Positions 22,347 through 32,500 of a stretch of 33,900 bases of DNA are shown here, one piece after another (the stretch's first letter is position 1; each line of letters opens with the position of its first letter). The stretch comes from Sphingobacterium lumbrici (GTDB lineage: Bacteria > Bacteroidota > Bacteroidia > Sphingobacteriales > Sphingobacteriaceae), in the NCBI RefSeq assembly GCF_006476045.1, contig NZ_SRZY01000008.1:1-33900 (forward strand). Reading direction: 5' to 3'. The notes below the pieces were generated by a model that was not told the origin of the DNA, did not search any database, and worked only from the letters and a program-made list of their open reading frames with translations. The translations under genes were made by a program, and so were the position numbers.

Positions 22347-25166
22347 ATGCCAAAAAACACCTCCATCAACTCCGTATTAATTATAGGATCTGGTCCTATT
22401 GTAATCGGACAAGCGTGTGAATTTGATTATTCAGGATCTCAAGCTGCTCTTTCCCTAAAAGAAGAAGGCATCAGAGTTTCTATCATTAATTCCAATCCTG
22501 CAACTATCATGACTGACAACATCGTTGCAGATCATGTGTATTTACTACCGCTGACTTGCGAGAGTATAGAACAAATTCTTCAGGAACAACAGATTGATGC
22601 TGTACTACCTACTATGGGTGGTCAAACGGCATTGAATTTATGTATTGAAGCTTCGAATCTTGGTCTTTGGGAAAAATACAATGTTAAGGTAATAGGTGTT
22701 GATGTAGCGGCCATAGAGAAAACAGAAAACCGTGAAGAATTCCGTCAGCTCATGGTTGATATTGGTGTTGGTGTAGCTCATTCAAAAATTGCCAATTCTT
22801 TTTTGGAAGGAAAAGAAGCCGCTCAAGAAATTGGATTTCCGTTAGTTATTCGTCCATCTTACACGCTTGCAGGTACAGGAGGCGGGTTTGTACACAAAAA
22901 GGAAGAATTTGATGCCGCTCTTAACAGAGGTTTACACGCTTCTCCGACACATGAAGTATTAGTTGAACAAGCTGTTTTAGGCTGGAAAGAATTCGAATTA
23001 GAATTGCTGCGTGACACCAATGACAACGTCATCATCATCTGTACGATAGAAAATTTTGACCCAATGGGTATTCATACCGGTGACTCCATTACGGTAGCAC
23101 CTGGCATGACACTCTCTGACAAGTGTTACCAAGATATGCGTAACCAAGCAATTAAGATGATGCGTTCTATCGGTAATTTTGCAGGAGGATGTAACGTCCA
23201 ATTTTCCGTAAATCCGGAGAATGAAGAAATAATAGCAATCGAGATCAACCCACGCGTTTCACGTTCCTCTGCCCTAGCTTCCAAAGCAACTGGATATCCA
23301 ATCGCTAAAATTGCAGCTAAATTGGCAATAGGATACAATCTGGATGAACTTCAGAATCAAATTACAAAAACAACTTCCGCATATTTCGAACCTACGTTAG
23401 ATTATGTAATTGTCAAAGTTCCACGTTTTAACTTTGACAAATTCAAAGGTGCAAATAAAGAATTAGGACTACAGATGAAGGCTGTTGGTGAAGTAATGGC
23501 GATAGGCCGTACATTCATCGAAGCCTTGCAAAAAGCCGCCCAATCCCTGGAAACAGGACGTTGGGGATTAGGCGCTGATGGTCGACAATTACGCAACCTG
23601 GATGAAATAATGGACAGCTTAGAGCATCCAAGTGCCGATCGCTTATTCCATATCAAAGATGCTTTTGAATTAGGAGTTCCATTAGAATCTATCCGTAAAG
23701 CTACTTTAATTGACAAGTGGTTTCTAATTCAAATTCAGGAGCTGGTTGCGTTAGAGACTGAGCTACGCCGTTATCAATTAAATAATATTCCGCGTGATTT
23801 CTTTATGACCTTAAAACAAAAAGGTTATTCAGACGCACAGATTTCCTGGATTTTAGGTAACGTTACCGAAGATCAAGTGTACGATCGACGTAAAGAATTG
23901 GGTATTAACCGAGTTTATAAAATGGTAGATACCTGTGCGGCAGAATTTCAAGCACAAACCCCTTATTATTATTCTACTTTCGAAGACGAAAATGAATCGA
24001 TAGCTTCTGACAAAAAGAAAATTATCGTATTGGGATCTGGACCAAATCGTATCGGACAAGGGATTGAGTTTGATTATTCTTGTGTACATGGTCTATTGGC
24101 AGCTAAAGAATGTGGTTATGAAGCCATCATGGTAAACTGTAACCCTGAAACTGTTTCAACAGATTTCAATATGGCTGATAAATTATATTTTGAACCTGTA
24201 TTTTGGGAGCATGTCCGTGAAATCATTGAATTAGAGAAACCAGAAGGTGTAATCGTTCAATTGGGAGGACAGACAGCATTAAAAATGGCCGAACGTTTAG
24301 AAGAATTAGGCGTTAAAATCATTGGCACTTCGTTTTCAGACATGGATTTAGCGGAAGACCGCGGTCGCTTCTCTGATCTATTAAAAGAACTGAACATTCC
24401 TTATCCGAAATATGGTGTTGCTACTTCTGCGGAAGAAGCCATTCGCGTAGCAAATGAAGTCGGGTACCCTGTATTAGTACGTCCTTCCTATGTATTAGGT
24501 GGACAAGGAATGAGTATCGTTATTAATGACGAAGATTTAGAAAAAGCGGTTGTCAACCTATTAAAAAGTCTTCCTGGAAACCAAATCCTGATTGACCACT
24601 TCCTCGATCGTGCCGAAGAAGCAGAATCCGATTCTATAAGCGATGGGGATGATGTACACATCATTGGTATGATGGAACATATAGAACCTGCAGGTATACA
24701 TTCCGGAGATTCATCCGCGGTATTACCTCCATTTAGTTTATCGGACAACGTACAGGCTAAGATGGAAGAATATTCCGTAAAATTAGCACAGGCATTAAAC
24801 GTTAGAGGTCTATTGAACATTCAATTCGCCATCAAGAATGAAAACGTATACGTTATAGAAGCGAACCCACGTGCTTCACGTACCGTCCCTTTCATCGCTA
24901 AAGCATACGATGTACCATACATCAACATCGCGACCAAGGTAATGTTGGGAGCAAATAAATTAAAAGATTTCAAAATTGAACGCAAACTAGAAGGCTGGGC
25001 GATCAAAGAGCCGGTATTCTCGTTCTCCAAATTCCCTGAAGTCGACAAACAATTAGGTCCCGAAATGAAATCTACAGGTGAAGCAATACGCTTTATCAAA
25101 GATTTACAAGACCCTTATTTCAGAGAGTTGGTATCAAAGAAATCCATGTTCTTGAATGCACAGTAA
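22347..25166 (+). CDS. carB: carbamoyl-phosphate synthase large subunit, lacking the C-terminal allosteric domain
   Basis: CarB makes carbamoyl phosphate from bicarbonate, ATP and ammonia supplied by CarA, feeding pyrimidine and arginine synthesis in the cytoplasm. Both ATP-grasp halves are complete: the first begins [21 protein letters not shown], the second [20 protein letters not shown] at about 557. [20 protein letters not shown] and [20 protein letters not shown] mark the metal-binding ends. The protein stops at 939 residues, soon after [17 protein letters not shown]. coli CarB has 1073, the last 140 forming the MGS-like domain where UMP and ornithine bind. That domain is missing here, and no frame continues it because a terminator starts at the stop codon. 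carA is not adjacent. Confidence 0.97.
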   Translation: MPKNTSINSVLIIGSGPIVIGQACEFDYSGSQAALSLKEEGIRVSIINSNPATIMTDNIVADHVYLLPLTCESIEQILQEQQIDAVLPTMGGQTALNLCIEASNLGLWEKYNVKVIGVDVAAIEKTENREEFRQLMVDIGVGVAHSKIANSFLEGKEAAQEIGFPLVIRPSYTLAGTGGGFVHKKEEFDAALNRGLHASPTHEVLVEQAVLGWKEFELELLRDTNDNVIIICTIENFDPMGIHTGDSITVAPGMTLSDKCYQDMRNQAIKMMRSIGNFAGGCNVQFSVNPENEEIIAIEINPRVSRSSALASKATGYPIAKIAAKLAIGYNLDELQNQITKTTSAYFEPTLDYVIVKVPRFNFDKFKGANKELGLQMKAVGEVMAIGRTFIEALQKAAQSLETGRWGLGADGRQLRNLDEIMDSLEHPSADRLFHIKDAFELGVPLESIRKATLIDKWFLIQIQELVALETELRRYQLNNIPRDFFMTLKQKGYSDAQISWILGNVTEDQVYDRRKELGINRVYKMVDTCAAEFQAQTPYYYSTFEDENESIASDKKKIIVLGSGPNRIGQGIEFDYSCVHGLLAAKECGYEAIMVNCNPETVSTDFNMADKLYFEPVFWEHVREIIELEKPEGVIVQLGGQTALKMAERLEELGVKIIGTSFSDMDLAEDRGRFSDLLKELNIPYPKYGVATSAEEAIRVANEVGYPVLVRPSYVLGGQGMSIVINDEDLEKAVVNLLKSLPGNQILIDHFLDRAEEAESDSISDGDDVHIIGMMEHIEPAGIHSGDSSAVLPPFSLSDNVQAKMEEYSVKLAQALNVRGLLNIQFAIKNENVYVIEANPRASRTVPFIAKAYDVPYINIATKVMLGANKLKDFKIERKLEGWAIKEPVFSFSKFPEVDKQLGPEMKSTGEAIRFIKDLQDPYFRELVSKKSMFLNAQ

Positions 25167-25214
25167 AATAAAAGAAGCCCGCTGCTTTTATAAAGTGCGG
25201 GCTTCTTTTATTTT
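25165..25214. terminator. bidirectional terminator overlapping the carB and FGE-like stop codons
   Basis: AAAATAAAAGAAGCCCGC (25165-25182) is the exact complement of 25197-25214, giving an 18-bp stem with a 14-base loop. The carB stop lies at its left edge and the stop of the facing gene in its right arm. The AT ends supply T-runs both ways. Confidence 0.9.
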
Positions 25215-26284
25215 ATATCTTTTACGCATCTAAAACCAACATTATTAGTCGGACTATTCACCTCTCCCTTCCCTCTGCTTCCCGCCTTATAGCGTTCACA
25301 ATATTGATCATTACACAAGAAAGAGCCACCCCGTTGTACACGCTTTATGGCTCCGGGTTCCTGTGGATCATAAGCGTCTGATGGACCTGTGGGATTTCGC
25401 TTCGGACTGTTCGCATAGTAATCCGGGCGATACAGATCAGCACACCATTCCCAAACATTTCCTTCCATATCATATAACCCAACAGCATTAGCCGGAAAAC
25501 TTTTTACCGGAGCAGTAGTTTCATACCCATCTTCTTTTGTATTGTGCATCGGAAACTCACCTTGGTATATATTAGCCAACCACTTTCCATCTTCCTTCTT
25601 TTCATTTCCCCAATAATAGGTTTCATTTTCGTGTCTTCCTGCTTTCGCCGCATATTCCCATTCCGCTTCCGTTGGAAGACGCTTTCCTGCCCATTTAGCA
25701 TATTCCTCCGCATCCTGATATGCAAGTTGGGTAACCGGATGGTTTTCTTTTCCTATTATAGAACTATTAGGACCTTCCGGCTGTCTCCAGTTTGCATCGG
25801 GCACATATTCCCACCACTGCAAATAATTATTTAATCCCTGAATATTCTTGGGTGCCCTGAAAACCGCTGACCCCGGAACCAACATACTTGGATCAACACC
25901 AGGAAAATCTGACGGGTTCAAAGGACGTTCGGCTATAGTAATATATCCCGTTGCTTCTACAAAAGCTTTAAATTGCGCATTGGTAACCTCATGTTCGTCC
26001 ATCCAAAAAGCACTGAGTTCCACATCATGAAGAGGTTGTGCATCATCGAAACTAGTAGATCCCATCCTAAATTCTCCAGCGGGAATCAATACCATTTTTA
26101 CGTTATCTTCACCAGAAATATAAGTGAGAGAATCTGTCGATAAACCAGAAAAACGACTCGGAATTACACGGGCACATGTCACCATACTATCCAAATCGTT
26201 GGCATTAACCTTATTATTTGAGGTGCTTACATTACATCCTACTAGACTTAATGAAAGAAGAGCAACGTAAAATAGAGCTTTCAT
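25208..26284 (-). CDS. exported formylglycine-generating-enzyme-like lipoprotein (SUMF1 domain)
   Basis: The 358-residue protein has a lipoprotein signal peptide with C17 in LVGC. The rest is an FGE-sulfatase domain: MVLIPAGEFRMGS at 64-76, FWMDEHEVTNAQFKAFVEATGY, VTQLAYQDAEEYAKWAGKRLPTEAEWEYAA, GLYDMEGNVWEWCAD, and VQRGGSFLCNDQYCERYKAGSR near the end. C324 and C329 correspond in spacing to the copper-binding catalytic pair of true formylglycine-generating enzymes (GGSYxCHxSYCxRYR), although the histidine after the first Cys is N here. It may activate exported sulfatases by oxidising their cysteine; no sulfatase gene lies in the window. A non-enzymatic role, as for GldJ/GldK-type relatives, is possible. 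It is a single gene with a terminator shared with carB. Confidence 0.85.
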   Translation of the reverse strand: MKALFYVALLSLSLVGCNVSTSNNKVNANDLDSMVTCARVIPSRFSGLSTDSLTYISGEDNVKMVLIPAGEFRMGSTSFDDAQPLHDVELSAFWMDEHEVTNAQFKAFVEATGYITIAERPLNPSDFPGVDPSMLVPGSAVFRAPKNIQGLNNYLQWWEYVPDANWRQPEGPNSSIIGKENHPVTQLAYQDAEEYAKWAGKRLPTEAEWEYAAKAGRHENETYYWGNEKKEDGKWLANIYQGEFPMHNTKEDGYETTAPVKSFPANAVGLYDMEGNVWEWCADLYRPDYYANSPKRNPTGPSDAYDPQEPGAIKRVQRGGSFLCNDQYCERYKAGSRGKGEVNSPTNNVGFRCVKDIK

Positions 26285-26339
26285 ATATTATTTTTTGTTT
26301 TAACTCTCAGATGCCTACATGGCAGACATGAATAACTTT

Positions 26340-26389
26340 CATCATCAAAGTAATCACGGATATACTACGTAATGATCACGTTGATGATG
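26340..26389. repeat. 9-bp inverted repeat upstream of the FGE-like gene
   Basis: CATCATCAA (26340-26348) and TTGATGATG (26381-26389) are exact complements 32 bases apart, about 60-105 bp upstream of the FGE-like start on the minus strand. It could be an operator or a hairpin. No regulator gene is nearby. Confidence 0.4.
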
Positions 26390-26445
26390 TTGGCATCACA
26401 TGCTTATTAGATGAGAATTCTAAAAATAAGTAAAACCAACGAAAA

Positions 26446-26466
26446 AGCCCAACTAAAAGTTGGGCT
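26446..26466 (-). terminator. terminator of the GH109-type gene
   Basis: On the minus strand AGCCCAACT and AGTTGGGCT form a 9-bp stem with a 3-base loop, and TTTTTCG follows. It lies about 20 bp after the gene's stop. Confidence 0.85.
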
Positions 26467-26486
26467 CCGATATGTAATAAATTACA

Positions 26487-27908
26487 TTAAACGTTTAATT
26501 GCTTTGCATCTTTATCCACTTTCGGGCGAATCTTAGTATTTCCGCCACCATTCAATGTAAGATCTACCGGGGTATTAGATCTCCAAGCACCTTTTGTAAA
26601 ATCAGGGAAAGTAACTGTTTTACAATTCTTACCCACAGACTCCGCGCTTAAAGGAACGATTGCACTCCATGCTGCTGCATCGTACACATCTTGATCCAGA
26701 GGTAATCCATTACGCAGACAATCGACCAATCTCCAATCCATCATAAAGTCCATACCCCCGTGACCACCTACTTTCTTAGCCTGCTCTCCGATGAACTTCA
26801 CTAATTCAGGTGTATATTTCTCACGCAATTCTTCGACTTTATCCTCTGGTAAAAATGAATGTCCGCTTTTATAACTCTTTAACGAGATCCCTTGTGTTGG
26901 ATACTTCTCTGCAAATCCTTTTGTTCCGCTTAATAAGTGGATTCTAGAATAAGGTCGTGGAGAGGTAACATCATGTTGAATCATGATGGTTTTTCCTTTT
27001 TCTGTGCGAATTAACGTAGTATTCATATTACCTCGGAATTTTTTTCCAACAAATTGCTGAAATGTAGCATCTTTGGCTGCCAATTCACGTGCTGTATCTG
27101 CCATGTGAAAATCATCAGTTTGCATAGCGACTAACGATGACATCACATCTCCTCGGTTAATATTCATACATTGTGCAACCGGACCTATACCATGTGTAGG
27201 ATATAAATTTCCATTGAGACGGATGTTCTCTTTTAATCTCCAGAAATCATCGTAATAGGTCTTACTGAAATTTAAATCTAATAAATCGTGGATATAAGCC
27301 CCCTCTGCATGAATAATATCTCCCAATACACCTTCCCTAGCCATTTTCAATGTCAACATTTCGAAGAAATCATAACAGCAATTCTCCAACATCATGCAGT
27401 GCTTCTTTGTCGCTTCTGACACTTTCACAACTTCCCAACAATCTTTTACCGTCAATGCAATAGGAACTTCACAAGCTACGTGAGCGCCAGCCTTCATTCC
27501 TTCTATAGCCATCACGGTATGTAAATCCCAAGGAGTACAAATATATAACAAATCTATTTCCACTTCTTGCAACATAGCTTGCCAGCCATTATCACCTGAG
27601 AAACCTTTAGGCTTCTCAAAGCCTTTATTAGTCACAAAATTTTGATGCTTTGTTACACGGTCTTCATGACGATCACATAAAGCAACAATTTCTACTCCCT
27701 CTATATAGGTATAACGATCCACGGCACCTGTACCACGATTTCCCAGACCAACAAAGGCGATACGCACTTTGTCTAACTTAGGAGCTCTGTACCCTGACAT
27801 GTTAAACCTCGGAGCCGCTTGTGCTTCCATACCGATCGAAGGCAATGTAATTGCCACACTTGAAAGTAGGGATACTTTCTTAATAAAATCTCTTCTATCT
27901 GAACTCAT
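26487..27908 (-). CDS. Tat-exported GH109-type Gfo/Idh/MocA protein (alpha-N-acetylgalactosaminidase-like)
   Basis: The 473-residue protein begins with a Tat signal (SDRRDFIKK at 3-11, then a hydrophobic stretch). A Rossmann fold follows with VGLGNRG at 53-59, ALCDRHEDR, CTPWDLH at 124-130 and CEVPIALT at 146-153 in place of the EKP motif of ordinary dehydrogenases. LENCCYDFFEML and GGHGGMDFMMDWRLVDCL are typical of GH109 glycosidases, which keep NAD+ bound and cleave terminal alpha-GalNAc by transient oxidation. The twin-arginine signal fits export in the folded state with the cofactor. Activity on GalNAc is inferred; the wider family is not fully characterised. Upstream are two LacI-type operator dyads, pointing to sugar control. 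Confidence 0.85.
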   Translation of the reverse strand: MSSDRRDFIKKVSLLSSVAITLPSIGMEAQAAPRFNMSGYRAPKLDKVRIAFVGLGNRGTGAVDRYTYIEGVEIVALCDRHEDRVTKHQNFVTNKGFEKPKGFSGDNGWQAMLQEVEIDLLYICTPWDLHTVMAIEGMKAGAHVACEVPIALTVKDCWEVVKVSEATKKHCMMLENCCYDFFEMLTLKMAREGVLGDIIHAEGAYIHDLLDLNFSKTYYDDFWRLKENIRLNGNLYPTHGIGPVAQCMNINRGDVMSSLVAMQTDDFHMADTARELAAKDATFQQFVGKKFRGNMNTTLIRTEKGKTIMIQHDVTSPRPYSRIHLLSGTKGFAEKYPTQGISLKSYKSGHSFLPEDKVEELREKYTPELVKFIGEQAKKVGGHGGMDFMMDWRLVDCLRNGLPLDQDVYDAAAWSAIVPLSAESVGKNCKTVTFPDFTKGAWRSNTPVDLTLNGGGNTKIRPKVDKDAKQLNV

Positions 27909-27959
27909 ATATCAATATTAAGGAATTTTTTTCAATATTATGGTTTACTGTTGAAACAT

Positions 27960-27983
27960 TAAAGGGGACAAAAGCCCCCTCTA
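27960..27983 (-). other. small GC-rich hairpin in the leader of the GH109-type gene
   Basis: AGGGG and CCCCT flank ACAAAAG-C; on the minus strand the stem is followed by TTTAATG. It could be a weak terminator for readthrough from the efflux operon or a leader hairpin of the GH109-type gene. Confidence 0.35.
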
Positions 27984-28134
27984 AAATCACCTATTTTAAA
28001 ACAAACTAAACAGTCTATTAAGGAATAACCAATTTTTTATTTTTAAAGGCTATTGGTTATCAACAAGCGTACTTACCCGCTTATCTATCACAATAATAAT
28101 CCTAAAAAATTATAATAAAAAATAAAAAGTAAAC

Positions 28135-28170
28135 GCAAACGTTTGTGTAAAATACGAAAACGTTTGTGTA
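28135..28170. promoter_or_regulatory. two LacI-family-type operator dyads spaced 21 bp
   Basis: GCAAACGTTTGTGTAA and GAAAACGTTTGTGTAA contain the AAACGTTT dyad typical of LacI/GalR-family and catabolite-type operators. Their centres (28140/28141 and 28161/28162) are exactly 21 bp apart, two helical turns. They lie about 230 bp upstream of the GH109-type gene and just after the efflux operon. No LacI-type regulator is encoded in the window. A possible minus-strand promoter overlapping the left dyad (TTTG, then AT-rich DNA with TAATTTTT) is weak. Confidence 0.6.
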
Positions 28171-28200
28171 ACCAACTAGTTATAACAAAATTAACAGACG

Positions 28201-29505
28201 CTATAGTGCTACCTGCCCAATAAGCTCTTTTATAGCCACTTCCGACAACTTAGCCTGTAATTTCGCAGAATTAAATCGCGATACCGCATTTATGAAATTT
28301 TCTTGAGCATCTCTAAACTCTACTGTACTAATGGTGCCAATTCGGTACTTTTCAAGTGTAATATCCAGATTTTGTCGAGCGATTTTTTCATTCTTTTCTT
28401 CCAGTACCACCAAAGCCATATTCGTTTGATACGTTTGATAGGCCGTAGCTATTGACGTTTCAACAAGAAGCTTCTGCTGTCCTATCATCAGGCCCGCATT
28501 GTCGACTTGGATCTTGGCAACACGCTCATTTCGGCGCTGATTAAACCCATCAAAGATATTAATAGATGCCGTTATACCGTATGTCAGTCCTCTAGAGCTA
28601 GAACTTGACACGAAACCTAAACTGGATTCAGATTCTGAAAAGTTATATCCTGTATTTAATCGCACTGTAGGATAACGATTCGACCGCACATTTTTTAATT
28701 CCAGTTCAGCAATCCTTTTATTAATTGAGATGATCTGCAAATCTGGATTTTGCTTCCTTGCTTGGTCGAATAATTCTGCTAACTGCAAACCTTCATCAAA
28801 ATCAAATTCGGATACGACAGCAAAATCTGTCATCAGATCACGTGTCAAAAGACTATTCAGATTGATTTTTAAATTTTTCACCACATCAGCCTGTCTCAAT
28901 CGATTTGATTCATCTTCATTCAAATTCACCTGCACATTCAACACCTCCAACCGGGAAACCTTACCAATAGAAAACCTATTCTCAGCTGTCTGCAACCTCT
29001 CTTTAGAAATAGTAATACTTGAATCTATTGCACTTAACAAATTTTGTTGCTCAACAAGGGTATAGTATGTTGCAATGACATCAGACACACGCGTTAAAAT
29101 GACTTTCTTAAGCTGAAAATCACCTTGCTTTTCCAATTCCCTCAGTTGATCGTATCTTGAAAACATTCCCAACCCGTCAAAAATAGTCCACCCTATACTT
29201 ACTCCATAATTCATGCTATTATTTTTGGCATTATTTAAAGAGCGCGTATCTCCTGTAGCTTGGACCTGACTAGAGTTTTGGAGACTATTATTCTGGGTAA
29301 AATTGCCGACAACCGAAGGTAACATCCCTGCATTCCCATAGGAAACATTTTCTTGAGCAATTAAAAAATTGTTTTTAGAAAGTCGAATATCATAATTGTT
29401 TTCCAACGCTATTTCTACAGCTTCCTTTACTGTCAATATTTCTTGTCCCTTCAATCCTAAAGAATGAATGAAAAGTAAAAATATAAAACCTATAACTCTA
29501 TTCAT
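28201..29505 (-). CDS. TolC-family outer-membrane efflux channel
   Basis: The 434-residue protein has a signal peptide ending near KGQ (about 21). Two repeats of the outer-membrane efflux protein fold follow: LTVKEAVEIALENNYDIRLSKNN at about 24-46 and, in the second half, LAELFDQARKQNPDLQIISINKRIAELELKNVRSNRYPTVRLNTGYN. Long coiled helices lie between (TAENRFSIGKVSRLEVLNVQVNLN, and LDITLEKYRIGTISTVEFRDAQENFINA). It forms the outer-membrane duct of a tripartite pump. It starts 1 bp after the RND gene, as the last gene of the operon. It has no lipobox cysteine, unlike OprM-type channels. Confidence 0.92.
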   Translation of the reverse strand: MNRVIGFIFLLFIHSLGLKGQEILTVKEAVEIALENNYDIRLSKNNFLIAQENVSYGNAGMLPSVVGNFTQNNSLQNSSQVQATGDTRSLNNAKNNSMNYGVSIGWTIFDGLGMFSRYDQLRELEKQGDFQLKKVILTRVSDVIATYYTLVEQQNLLSAIDSSITISKERLQTAENRFSIGKVSRLEVLNVQVNLNEDESNRLRQADVVKNLKINLNSLLTRDLMTDFAVVSEFDFDEGLQLAELFDQARKQNPDLQIISINKRIAELELKNVRSNRYPTVRLNTGYNFSESESSLGFVSSSSSRGLTYGITASINIFDGFNQRRNERVAKIQVDNAGLMIGQQKLLVETSIATAYQTYQTNMALVVLEEKNEKIARQNLDITLEKYRIGTISTVEFRDAQENFINAVSRFNSAKLQAKLSEVAIKELIGQVAL

Positions 29506-29506
29506 C

Positions 29507-32500
29507 TTAATCTTCTATGTTATCAAATTCAGGTCGGTGCTTTCTCTTTCTAGACATCAACAAATAAAATGCAGGAATCACAAAAAGTGTCAAAACCAAC
29601 GCAAATAAGGTCCCTCCTACAATAACAACCCCCATTCCAATTCTGCTTGTAGAGGCCGCACCTAATGATAAAGCGATAGGTAATGCCCCCAACGCGATAG
29701 CCAGCGAAGTCATTAATATAGGACGCAATCGAGATTCTGAAGCTTGCATTACGGCATTATATTTATCCAAACCTTCATCGCGCAGTTGGTTAGCAAACTC
29801 AACAATCAAAATTCCATTCTTCGTTACCAATCCGATCAACATAATAGTACCGATCTGACTAAAAATATTCCAGGATTGATCAAAAAGCCACAATGAAAAC
29901 AAGGCTCCCGCAACAGCCATAGGCACCGTAAGCAGGATAATAACAGGATCAACAAAACTTTCGAACTGCGCTGCAAGAATCAGGAATATCAATAATACCG
30001 CTAATCCAAATGCGAACGTTGTATTCGAACTGCTCTCCACAAAATCGCGGGATTCACCCCCTAAATCCGTTGTAAAACTGGCATCCAATACCCGTTCTTT
30101 AACAGCATTCATGGCTTCTATACCTTCACCCATGCTTCTACCCGGAGCCAATCCGGCTGAAACAGTAGCAGACATATATCGATTATTATGATACAATTGA
30201 GGCGGACTACTTCTTTCCTCTATCTCCACTATATTATCCAACTGAATCAACTGTCCGTTTTTACTTTTAACAAAAATAGAGGCCAGATCCATAGGTGTCG
30301 ACCTGTCCTGCTTATCGAACTGCCCCATTACCTGATACTGTTTGCCATTCATCATAAAATAACCAAACCGCTGTCCGGAAAGAGACATTTGCAAGGTCTG
30401 AGCCACATCCAAAACAGAAACGCCCATTGATTGAGCTTTATCCCTATCAATGGTAACATACACTTCGGGTTTATTAAATTTCAAATTAACATCTACAATG
30501 GAAAATGTTCGGTCTTTAGATAATTCTTCCATAAATTCTGGAATTTTCTCTTCGAGCTTACTGAAATTAGGAGCTTGAATAATATATTGTATTGGTAATC
30601 CTCCGCGTCTATTTACTGAAATTGTAGGCTGTTGTGATACCGAAACACGTGCCTCTGAATATGGCTGTGTAATGCGAGACAAATAATCCGCAATTTCTCC
30701 TTGTGAACGTTCTCTCTCATTCGGTTGTGCCAGACCTAACCGTACAATACCGCTATTCGAAGAAGCAGAACCAAAACCAGGTGAGGTAATGACTAAACTT
30801 ACTTTTCGTTCAGGTACCGAATCGTTGATAAGGAGCGTTAAATCTGTCATGAAACGATCCATATAATCGTAGGAAACCCCCTCGGGAGCAGTAACTCTTA
30901 AACTTACATAACTTCTATCGTCATACGGAGCAGTTTCCTTCGGCAATAACTGAAAAAATAAATAGATAAGCAAAAAACAACCTGCAACCACGGCTATACT
31001 TAACCATTTGATTCTCAAAAAGCGTTGGAGAGAATCGGCATACTCTCTATTCATCATCTCAAAATACCGTTCGGTCTGCATGTAGAATTTAGATTTTTTC
31101 TGTTCTCCGCCTTTCATTAAATACGCATTTAACATAGGTGTCAAAGTCAGCGAGACAAAAGCTGAAATAAGCACCGCAGAACCTATCACAATTCCAAATT
31201 CACGAAATAGCCTGCCAACAAATCCCTCTAAAAAAACAACAGGTAAAAAAACCGCTGCCAGGGTAATAGAAATCGAGATAACAGCAAAAAATATTTCATT
31301 AGAACCCTTTATTGCTGCCTGAATGGGAGACATCCCCTCTTCCACTTTCTTGAAAATGTTTTCGGTGACCACAATACCATCATCCACCACCAACCCTGTA
31401 GCCAAAACGATAGCCAATAGTGTCAACACATTAATTGAGAAACCACATAAGTACATGATAAAAAAGGTCGCAATGAGCGACACAGGGATATCTACCAATG
31501 GGCGAAAAGCAATAGACCAGTTTCTAAAAAACAGGAATATAATGAGTACAACCAATGTTACAGATATTAGCAGTGTTTCGACCACTTCCAATATTGCTTT
31601 CTTAACAAATAGGGTGTTATCGATTGCTACATTTAAATCAAAGCCCTCCGGCAAATCATTCTCTAGCTTTTCGAATTCGGTATAGAAACTATTCGCAATG
31701 TCCAAATAATTGGTACCTGGTTGTGGGACAATAGCTAAACTTACCATTGGAAATCCAGAATCAGACATCTTGGTTTCGAAGTTTTCCGCTTCCAGGGCAG
31801 CACTGCCTATATCGCTTAAACGTACAATCTTATCCGCGTCAGATCGAACTATAATATTATTAAACTCATTTTCGTTCTCAAGATTACCAATCGTTTTCAC
31901 CGCCAATTCAGTATTTGAACCCGTCAACTTACCAGACGGTAATTCAACATTCTGTGCATTTAGCGCATTTCTTACATCCAAAATCGTAAGACCATAGGAT
32001 GCGAGCCGTACAGGATCTATCCATAAACGCATGGCATATTTTTTTTGCCCCCAAATTTGTACAGAACTTACCCCCGGTATAGTCTGTAGTCGCTGCGCAA
32101 TAATATTTTCGGCGTAATCAGATAGCTCAAGAACATTTTTGGTACTACTTTGCGCTGTCATGATAATAATAGGTTCAGAATCTGCATCTGCTTTTGAAAC
32201 GACAGATGCCGCATCAATGTCCTGCGGTAGACTGCGCTGTGCTTGCGACACTTTATCTCTCACATCATTAGCGGCTTCTTCCAAATTTTTACCAAGATTA
32301 AACTCTATCGTAATGTTACTGGTCCCTTGATTACTAGAAGAAGAAATATTTCGAATGCCATCAATCGAATTAATCGCTTTTTCAAGCGGCTCTGTAATCT
32401 GGGATTCTATAATCTCAGCATTGGCCCCCGCGTAACTTGTTCGCACAGAAATTTGAGCCGGATCAATAGAAGGATACTCGCGAACACCCAAAAAAACGTA

